NCBI GenBank assembly: GCA_905215725.1
Contig: CAJMRD010000018.1
Coordinates: forward strand, 1 to 28,881
DNA: 28,881 bases
Direction: 5' to 3'
DNA from: an uncultured bacterium
GTDB taxonomy: Bacteria > Actinomycetota > Coriobacteriia > Coriobacteriales > Coriobacteriaceae
The notes beneath the pieces are model-generated. The model searched no databases. It was given only the letters and a program-made list of their open reading frames with translations, and was not told the DNA's origin. Position numbers and translations under genes: made by a program. Below, one piece after another: positions 23,283 through 28,881 of the stretch; positions within the stretch are counted from its first letter, which is position 1; each line of letters begins with the position of its first letter.

Positions 23283-24035
23283 ATGATTCCTAAAGTTCTG
23301 CACTACATCTGGTTCGGTGGAAGTGAGCTTCCTGAACTTGAAAGAAAATGCATTGAGTCTTGGTCGAAGATCATGCCTGATTGGGAAATTCGTAGATGGG
23401 ACGAAAGCAATTTCGATATAAATCAATGTGAATTTTGTCGTGAGGCATATGCCTCAAAAAAATGGGCGTTTGTCAGCGATTATGCGCGCTACAGAATACT
23501 GTATTCAGAGGGTGGAATCCTTCTCGATACAGATGTCGAAGTCCTGAAGCCTCTGGACGAGCTTTTAGATAATGAGGCTTTTTCGGGATTCATGAAGAAT
23601 AATTTCTTCTTGAATCCCGGCCTCATCATGGGTTCTGAGGCCGGAAGCCATGTCATGAGCGATGTCGCAAAATTATATGAATCTATGAGATTTGAGATGC
23701 GAAAAGGCCGCAACTCTATGGATACCTCTCCGAGGGTGCTAACTGATTACCTGGAAGTGAGTTGTGCTCTTAAGAGAGATGGTTCATTTCAGCAGTTAAA
23801 TGGTTTCACTGCATACCCTGCTACTTATTTTGATCCCCTAGACAGTCATAGTGGCAAGTTTGAAATTACTGATGATACATATTCTATTCACCATTATTCA
23901 GGCACCTGGTTGTCACCCGCTAAGAAGTTCCGTGTTGAAATGCGGAAAAAGCTTGCGCCAGTAATTGGACCCAAGCTGTCTTGGTTCATCTCCTCTGTTC
24001 TATCGGTACTTAGATTTGGAAGGAAGGCTTTTTAA
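23283..24035 (+). CDS. GT32-type glycosyltransferase (DXD sugar-binding family)
   Basis: The 250-aa product starts IPKVLHYIWFGGSELPELER and has the DXD-type metal/nucleotide-sugar motif in YSEGGILLDTDVEVLKPL, with the preceding WAFVSDYARYRILY helix, as in the Gly_transf_sug (Och1/capsular GT32) family. A retained SIHHYSGTWL near the C-terminus is also typical. ATG 23283 is chosen over the upstream frame start because AAAGGGA lies six bases before it and the conserved IPK-VLHYIWFG begins at once. It likely adds a hexose or N-acetylhexosamine to the repeat unit. The stop overlaps the next start by one base. Confidence 0.9.
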   Translation: MIPKVLHYIWFGGSELPELERKCIESWSKIMPDWEIRRWDESNFDINQCEFCREAYASKKWAFVSDYARYRILYSEGGILLDTDVEVLKPLDELLDNEAFSGFMKNNFFLNPGLIMGSEAGSHVMSDVAKLYESMRFEMRKGRNSMDTSPRVLTDYLEVSCALKRDGSFQQLNGFTAYPATYFDPLDSHSGKFEITDDTYSIHHYSGTWLSPAKKFRVEMRKKLAPVIGPKLSWFISSVLSVLRFGRKAF

Positions 24036-24367
24036 TGGTTTCGTCTGCCTTAGACCACAATAAGCCTAGGGTTTTAGTATCTGGCCTTTCAAATGGGCTG
24101 GGTGGAACCGAAATCGTTGTTGGTAGGTATATAAAGGCCCTCAGCTCATATGCTACGTTTGAATTTCTTGCTTCGTTTGAGGGACTTGGTGTTGCCGCAA
24201 TTGAGGCCAAGCTTAACGGATTACCTTATGTCTGTTCATTTGGCGTTCCAGATGCGGCTGATATTTCTGATAAATTTTTAAAATGCTCCTTTAATGTTGC
24301 CGAATGGATTGAAGCAATTATTTCTACGGGTCGTCCAAATAAGCTTTCGGGGGGCGTCTGTTTATGA
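24035..24367 (+). pseudogene. GT4 glycosyltransferase with a large in-frame internal deletion
   Basis: The 110-aa product joins the two ends of a GT4 enzyme. Residues 11-46 are an N-terminal beta strand and GG loop (RVLVSGLSNGLGGTEIVVGR, then FEFLA). Residues 48-105 are the C-terminal donor-site end, SFEGLGVAAIEAKLNGLPYV, ending AEWIEAI. About 230-250 residues between them are missing, including most of both Rossmann domains. The repeat CGTTTGA occurs at 24156-24162 and 24174-24180 around the apparent joint, close to where the deletion must lie. The frame, the one-base overlap with GT32 and the four-base overlap with GT2 are all kept, so translation coupling survives although the enzyme cannot be active. 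The intact parent enzyme is not in this window. Confidence 0.8.
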
Positions 24368-25428
24368 CGTCAACAAGCAAGCAAGTAAATTGCTGTCAAT
24401 CTTCCTTGGTCGACAATCCTCTCGTGAGCGTGATTGTGCCGATGTATAACGCTGAAAAAACGATTCAAAAGACATTAAATAGTCTTCAGCGTCAGAGTGT
24501 GAGCAACATTGAAATAATTATTGTTGATGATGGGTCGACAGATCGTGGCGCTGAGCTAGTTATGGCTATTGCAGAGGGCGACAACCGGATTAAGCTGATT
24601 AGTCAAAACAATAGTGGTGTATGCGTGGCGCGTAATAGGGGTATCGATGAGGCCTCCGGTGATTGGGTGGCATTTGTTGATGCTGACGATATGCTGCCTA
24701 TAAATGCAGTTAGGCTGTTGCTTGAATCCTCAGATGGCTGTAGCTTGGTTATCGGGGCTCTACTGAATGAGCATGGCGATTATTCGGGCAAGGCTATAAG
24801 CATCGACTGGAAAACAGCATGCTCTCTTAGCCTTGCATTTTGGGATAATGTTAATAAAGTTCCGTTTTCGAGCTTTACTAAAGGTGTTGTATTCCGAAGC
24901 GTTTGGGGAAAGATATTTAAGAAATCATTATTCCGGAATGGTTTTCTTAAATTTGAAGATGGCATTCGTTTCGGTGAAGACGCGTTGTTTATGGTAGATG
25001 CTTATCGTCTGGCTGAAAGTGTAAAAGTAGTGGACTCGGCGGTCTATTGCTATGTCAACAATAGTGATTCAGTAACGAGAAATACTGATATCTCGGCTAT
25101 CGAGAGTGTTGATAATTTACTGCTAAAACTATATGAGCTATGTCACGTGAATCCGGATTTAAGCGAACTATATAAGCAATCTGCAGTCAGGGAAGTCTTA
25201 TCTTTGATTCGTAATTGTGCACGTTTGGAATCGAATCAGCTTTTTAAGCCTGTCTCTAATATGGTCTGCCAGTCGTATTTCAGCTATTTAATGGAAGGCT
25301 TTGCTTCTCACCGCTATTCACGTCGATTTATCTCTGAAGTGAAAAATCGCATTACGATCCGTCTTCTTCTTGCGAGGCGTGTTATGGCTGCAATTGGCTT
25401 TACTAAGTTTGTTTATGGGGTACGTTAA
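24364..25428 (+). CDS. GT2-family glycosyltransferase
   Basis: A 354-aa inverting GT-A transferase. The N-terminal domain reads LVSVIVPMYNAEKTIQKTLN, IEIIIVDDGSTDRGAEL, NSGVCVARNRGIDEASGDW and VAFVDADDML, giving the nucleotide-sugar and metal-binding aspartates. A further GEDALFMVDAYRLAE segment supplies the later ED motif. The C-terminal 120 residues are helical and less conserved, perhaps contacting the membrane. Start ATG 24364 overlaps the stop of the deleted GT4 by four bases (ATGA), indicating coupled translation. It is likely a repeat-unit extender; sugar unknown. Confidence 0.92.
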   Translation: MTSTSKQVNCCQSSLVDNPLVSVIVPMYNAEKTIQKTLNSLQRQSVSNIEIIIVDDGSTDRGAELVMAIAEGDNRIKLISQNNSGVCVARNRGIDEASGDWVAFVDADDMLPINAVRLLLESSDGCSLVIGALLNEHGDYSGKAISIDWKTACSLSLAFWDNVNKVPFSSFTKGVVFRSVWGKIFKKSLFRNGFLKFEDGIRFGEDALFMVDAYRLAESVKVVDSAVYCYVNNSDSVTRNTDISAIESVDNLLLKLYELCHVNPDLSELYKQSAVREVLSLIRNCARLESNQLFKPVSNMVCQSYFSYLMEGFASHRYSRRFISEVKNRITIRLLLARRVMAAIGFTKFVYGVR

Positions 25429-26628
25429 TTGAATTTGACTAATGTGGAAAGATCATGGACTGAGATTATACGAGCAAATGCCGGGGCTGTAATGTTCAGC
25501 TTTGCTTTGGCTTTTTTTTCAGTTTCCTATTATATTGGATCAGTAAATGCTACCAATGTGTTTGGGATTTCTCTTGCGGTGCTTTCGCTGGTCCTTGAGT
25601 TGTTTGCCTTAGCGTTTCTACTGCTGAAGCTTTTACTACAAAAGACTTCTCATGTGAAAGTGCTAGTTGGCTTGCTGCTGATTTTAATTTGCGTCGGGTC
25701 GCTGAAATCAAATAAAGCCTCTCAGATTATTTGGTTGGCGCTGTTTTGCCTTTGCGCTGAAGACGTCCCTGAATACTACATCTCAAGGTCTATTCTTGTA
25801 TCGTCCGTCTTTATGCTTTTGATGGTTGTTGGTCTCAATAGTGTCGGTGCCATTCCTTCTGTATTAATGTCGCGCGGTAGCAATTTTGTACGAAATTCGA
25901 TGGGCTTTGCCCATCCTAATAATTTTGGACAGCTTTTGTTTATTGCTTATTCTGCTTCTATTTTTGAGCTGAAAGGCAGAAGCGGTCTTGCGGGCATCTT
26001 CTGTTTCGCAATTGCTTTTTTCGTAGCTGATTCAAAAACTTCTGCAGCAGGCATTTTCGTAATGGCCTTGTATTCGGTTATTTCATTCAGAAGCCCCCGT
26101 TCAAAACCATATGGGTCCCTATTTACTTTTTTACCGCTTTTTCTGGCGATTATTAGTATAGCCCTGCCCTTTATGTGGTCCCATGGTGCCAATAAATGTC
26201 TTGTTCAGCTTGATAATTTAATGACCAACCGGATTTTTTATTCCGCCTATTATTTTGAAAACTACCCTCTGACTGTTTTTGGTAATGACTTAACGGCCAT
26301 AGTTTCGCTGCCGTCTGCAACGGGTGGTTATTTAATACAAACAAGAGTCATGCTTGACAATGCATATTGTCGACTACTTATTCAATACGGTTTGATCCCA
26401 TTTACCGCGTTTGTTGCTTTCTATTGCGTAGCGATAAATAAAGCGCGTATTTCGGCCCACGTGACATTCATGGGCTTGGTCTTGTATTCCCTAATGGGGT
26501 TTGTTGAATGCGGAATGTTATATCCAGCATGTAATTTCTTTATGCTTATGGCGCTGCCCGCCTTTTCAGATAAGGGGCCCTGTCAATCCAGGGTGCCATC
26601 AAAGGATGTTGTGGAGATGGCTAAATAA
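25429..26628 (+). CDS. wzy: Wzy-type polysaccharide polymerase / O-antigen ligase-like membrane protein
   Basis: The 399-aa protein has about ten to eleven membrane helices, including AGAVMFSFALAFFSVSYYIG and LLILICVGSLKSNKASQIIW, and a large extracellular loop around residues 255-300 (DNLMTNRIFYSAYYFENYPL). RNSMGFAHPNNFGQLLFIAY is the GxxHpN-type motif of many capsule polymerases. Such proteins join lipid-linked repeat units outside the membrane. Sequence is weakly conserved in this group, so the call rests on topology and on position between glycosyltransferases and flippase. The start is TTG 25429, immediately after the previous stop, with GGGGT eight bases upstream. Confidence 0.78.
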   Translation: MNLTNVERSWTEIIRANAGAVMFSFALAFFSVSYYIGSVNATNVFGISLAVLSLVLELFALAFLLLKLLLQKTSHVKVLVGLLLILICVGSLKSNKASQIIWLALFCLCAEDVPEYYISRSILVSSVFMLLMVVGLNSVGAIPSVLMSRGSNFVRNSMGFAHPNNFGQLLFIAYSASIFELKGRSGLAGIFCFAIAFFVADSKTSAAGIFVMALYSVISFRSPRSKPYGSLFTFLPLFLAIISIALPFMWSHGANKCLVQLDNLMTNRIFYSAYYFENYPLTVFGNDLTAIVSLPSATGGYLIQTRVMLDNAYCRLLIQYGLIPFTAFVAFYCVAINKARISAHVTFMGLVLYSLMGFVECGMLYPACNFFMLMALPAFSDKGPCQSRVPSKDVVEMAK

Positions 26629-28037
26629 TGGCAAAAATTAATACTACCAAGTCAGACATTATATGGAACTATGTAAGCACTGTTCTTTCAATGGGGAGCA
26701 GCTTCCTTCTTCTTCCGTTTCTGCTTGCTTACTTATCTAACGCCGAACTTGGTCTCTGGTACACTTTTGTTGCCATTGGGAATTTAACGCTGTTATTTGA
26801 ATTTGGCTTTACACCAACTTTTGCGAGAAATATTGTCTATTGTCTTAGCGGTGCGCGTAGCATTAGCAAGAGCGGCTACGATTCATCTCAAGTTGGTGAT
26901 TCTGTAGACTATGAGCTGCTTGGCAAATTGATTAAAACATCCCGGATTGTTTACGCGTTAATTTCTTGCGTTGTCCTGATGCTTACCGCTACAGTTGGAA
27001 CTGCCTACATTTCTTCAATTTCAAGTGCTATTGATCCCTTTTCTTGTTGGACCGCATGGTTAATTTTTTGTTTTGATGTGTTTTTTAATCTATTCTTTTT
27101 TCATTATACGACCTGCCTGAGAGGGTTCGGGGATATTTCCGCTGAAAGCAGGGCAAAGTCTTATGGTCGCATTGGGCAGCTTGTGGTTTCTGCGTTTTTG
27201 CTGTTTATGGGTTTTGGCATCATTGGCGCTGCCATCGGTTATCTGTTTAATGACATTGTGCTGAGATTTTTTTGCGGTCGCTTTCTGGAGGTTCACTCAG
27301 AGGCGATAAAAAAAGCAAACGATGCTTGTACGGGTGTTTCTATTTCTGAAATAAAAGAAACGTTTATTTCAGTGGCTTATTTGGCGTGGAGGGACGGCGT
27401 TGTTCAACTTTGCTGCTATGCTTCCACTCAGTTGAGTTCGCTGCTCTGCTCCTATTTTCTTGGTGTGGAGGTTAACTCTCAGTATTCATTAATTATTCAA
27501 GTTGGCGGTGCAATTTACGGGTTTGCCAGCGCCTACGTTCGATCTTTTATTCCAATGTTTCAATCTGCTTATGCTGGTGGCGAAGTTCAGACTGCACGAA
27601 AAATTATTGAAAAAAGTCTGTCTCTATATTGGATTTTAATTGTTGTATGCACGATCGGTGTCTGGTTTGTCGGCTTCCCAGTCTTGTTCCTAGTTAAGAA
27701 AGGTTTTTCCCCCGACGGGCTTCTTTATTTCGCCTTGGTTGTTTATCTTGCGGTTTGGAACCATCATTCATTGTGTTGTAATTACATTATCAGTACGAAT
27801 GAAATCCCCTATCTCCCGGCTTATATAGTTTCGGCTATTGCAGGTTTTGTATTGTCGTATGTCTTAATTTCCTTTACTGGCATGGGCGTCTGGGCGCTTG
27901 TGGTTGGTAATGGGGCCGCTCAGCTTGCATATAATAATTGGAAATGGCCTATATACCTTGCGCGTAAATTCTCTTCCCATTATTTTGCGTTGATTAGAGC
28001 TGGTCTCATGCAGTGGTCCTGCGCATTGAAGAAATAA
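26628..28037 (+). CDS. wzx: Wzx-type lipid-linked oligosaccharide flippase
   Basis: The 469-aa protein has about 12-14 hydrophobic segments in the MATE/Wzx (MVF) layout. The N-terminus reads DIIWNYVSTVLSMGSSFLLL and PFLLAYLSNAELGLWYTFVA, followed by FEFGFTPTFARNI, a typical start for this family. It moves the undecaprenyl-linked repeat unit across the membrane for Wzy. The start ATG shares one base with the polymerase stop (TAATG). It is the last intact gene of the operon. No chain-length regulator (Wzz) or tyrosine kinase is seen in the window. Confidence 0.88.
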   Translation: MAKINTTKSDIIWNYVSTVLSMGSSFLLLPFLLAYLSNAELGLWYTFVAIGNLTLLFEFGFTPTFARNIVYCLSGARSISKSGYDSSQVGDSVDYELLGKLIKTSRIVYALISCVVLMLTATVGTAYISSISSAIDPFSCWTAWLIFCFDVFFNLFFFHYTTCLRGFGDISAESRAKSYGRIGQLVVSAFLLFMGFGIIGAAIGYLFNDIVLRFFCGRFLEVHSEAIKKANDACTGVSISEIKETFISVAYLAWRDGVVQLCCYASTQLSSLLCSYFLGVEVNSQYSLIIQVGGAIYGFASAYVRSFIPMFQSAYAGGEVQTARKIIEKSLSLYWILIVVCTIGVWFVGFPVLFLVKKGFSPDGLLYFALVVYLAVWNHHSLCCNYIISTNEIPYLPAYIVSAIAGFVLSYVLISFTGMGVWALVVGNGAAQLAYNNWKWPIYLARKFSSHYFALIRAGLMQWSCALKK

Positions 28038-28159
28038 GTGTTAATCACTGCTTTAATGCGACTTATGATTTCGATCGCGCCGATAGTGCCGAGAAAGTGG
28101 TGTAGAGTCCGATCCGAAGTAAGTTGCATGGCGTTGGGGAGCAGAGCCTGCTCGGCAGA

Positions 28160-28370
28160 TCACCATTTAGATGCAAGGCCTATAACCCGATCGCAAACCT
28201 CCAACGCAGCAGATCGATGCGTGACGATGATGACGGTATGACCGAGATTTCGCATGCGGTCCAGCATTTCTCGCTCGGTCTTGGGGTCGAGGGCCGATGT
28301 GCATACATCGAGCAGAAGCACGGGGGAGTCGGAGCAGACCGCACGCGCAACGGCAAGGCGCTGGTCCAGG
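28160..28370 (-). pseudogene. C-terminal fragment of an ABC-transporter ATPase
   Basis: From about 28370 to the stop at 28160 the frame reads QRLAVARAVCSDSPVLLLDV (end of the signature region, then Walker B), TSALDPKTEREMLDRM (D-loop) and HTVIIVTHRSAALEVCDRVI (H-loop). This is the last 65 or so residues of an ABC ATPase, as in export or lantibiotic-type transporters. The Walker A half is missing, and upstream the frame passes directly into a transglutaminase-like sequence. Walker B has Cys after Asp in place of the usual Glu (LLDVCTSAL). It cannot work alone. The 120 bases between wzx and this fragment (28038-28159) show nothing I can name. Confidence 0.8.
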
Positions 28371-28881
28371 TCCCCATACCAGTTGTCGTTGGTGTAGTCC
28401 CAGGTTAGGTCCATCTGGCACCATTTGCCGTCGATCTTTACGGCGTTCCAGGTGTGGCCGTTGCCGGTGATGCGGCCGTTGGCGATGCCCGCGGCGTCAA
28501 GGAGCTTGGAGTAGATGCGCTGGTAGCTCTCTGGTGCCCTGGTGGCGCGTGGTACCGCTTTCGGCCGAGCACCAGTTGAGGCTGTGGTCGTACTCCAGCC
28601 GGTCGAGCGTCCAGTCGTGGAGCCACAGCGCCATGTCGTATTCCGAGCCGTTTGTCTGTTGCCTGCACTGGGCCACGGCGTTGTTGACGATCTGCGTGAC
28701 GCTTGGGCGGGCGGCGTCGTTTACGGTCACCTCCGCCGTGGCGCGCAGGTAGTAGATCCCCTTGTCGTTTTGGGGGTCGTATCTGTCGTTGTCCATAAAG
28801 TAGAAGTGGATGCGGTACGTGCCCGATGTTAGCGTCGGATTATTTTAGCCAAATATAGTCGGCCGAGATTGACCAATCCCG
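28371..28881 (-). pseudogene. Transglutaminase-like domain protein, frameshifted, running off the right edge
   Basis: Minus-strand frames together read a secreted transglutaminase-like protein. RDWSISADYIWLK leads to a stop at 28840. One frame over, TLTSGTYRIHFYFMDNDRYD continues through MALWLHDWTLDRLEYDHSLN to ESG. A second break near 28533 is followed by ESYQRIYSKLLDAAGIANGR, NGHTWNAVKIDGKWCQMDLT and WDYTNDN. The GHTWNAVKIDGKW...DLTWD segment is the His/Asp region of the catalytic triad. The usual GTCESY cysteine is lost at the second frameshift (GT-ESYQ). At about 28370 the reading frame enters ABC-transporter sequence. Two frameshifts, a lost Cys and a fusion mark a dead gene. Its 5' part is outside the window. 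Confidence 0.75.

Noticed and set aside
28438..28832. Plus-strand and alternate minus-strand frames at the right edge
   Set aside because: They are shadows of the frameshifted transglutaminase-like gene, whose motifs are recovered only by joining minus-strand frames.

Overview
The window looks like chromosome of a gut Coriobacteriia, most likely a Collinsella-type obligate anaerobe. This is inferred from GC-rich housekeeping genes, the oxygen-sensitive class III ribonucleotide reductase, a 2Fe-2S/FAD oxidoreductase operon and a surface-glycan locus. No rRNA or other species-level marker is present.

Left part (1-11.0 kb). A truncated EamA-type transporter with a foreign C-terminal tail is followed by tRNA-Val(GAC) with its own promoter and terminator, and by the decayed remnant of an integrase abutting the tRNA. 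Then come nrdD behind a pair of NrdR boxes, folC, an M24 (Xaa-Pro) peptidase on the opposite strand, and a three-gene minus-strand operon: GlpA-like FAD/BFD dehydrogenase, pyridine-nucleotide oxidoreductase and DUF1667 protein. Intergenic spaces here hold several long palindromic repeats, two of them as near-identical copies on either side of the peptidase gene.

Middle (11.0-15.5 kb). A small decayed integrated element is bracketed by an imperfect att-like direct repeat (11173, 15198) and, just outside it, by two copies of a dyad-rich repeat built on ATCTGTAACA. It carries a frameshifted Xre repressor, a divergent Xre regulator, a RhuM-family protein, a candidate small RNA with a clear promoter and terminator, an unrecognised 291-aa protein, and a tyrosine integrase broken by an N-terminal deletion and an in-frame stop. 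The RhuM/sRNA/unknown-protein cargo is the best candidate for an undescribed system.

Right part (15.5-28.0 kb). A small membrane zinc-ribbon protein and a TGS-less thrS lead to tandem terminators and an inverted repeat, then to a surface-polysaccharide operon: a NusG-like (LoaP/RfaH-type) antiterminator, an initiating sugar-phosphate transferase, GT4, polysaccharide pyruvyl transferase, an FrhB-like ferredoxin protein, GT32, an internally deleted GT4, GT2, a Wzy-type polymerase and a Wzx flippase. The genes are tightly packed and mostly overlap or abut, so they are probably one transcript; from about 20 kb the codon use becomes visibly more AT-rich, suggesting a transferred cassette. The operon ends in decayed DNA in which a transglutaminase-like gene is joined to an ABC-transporter fragment.
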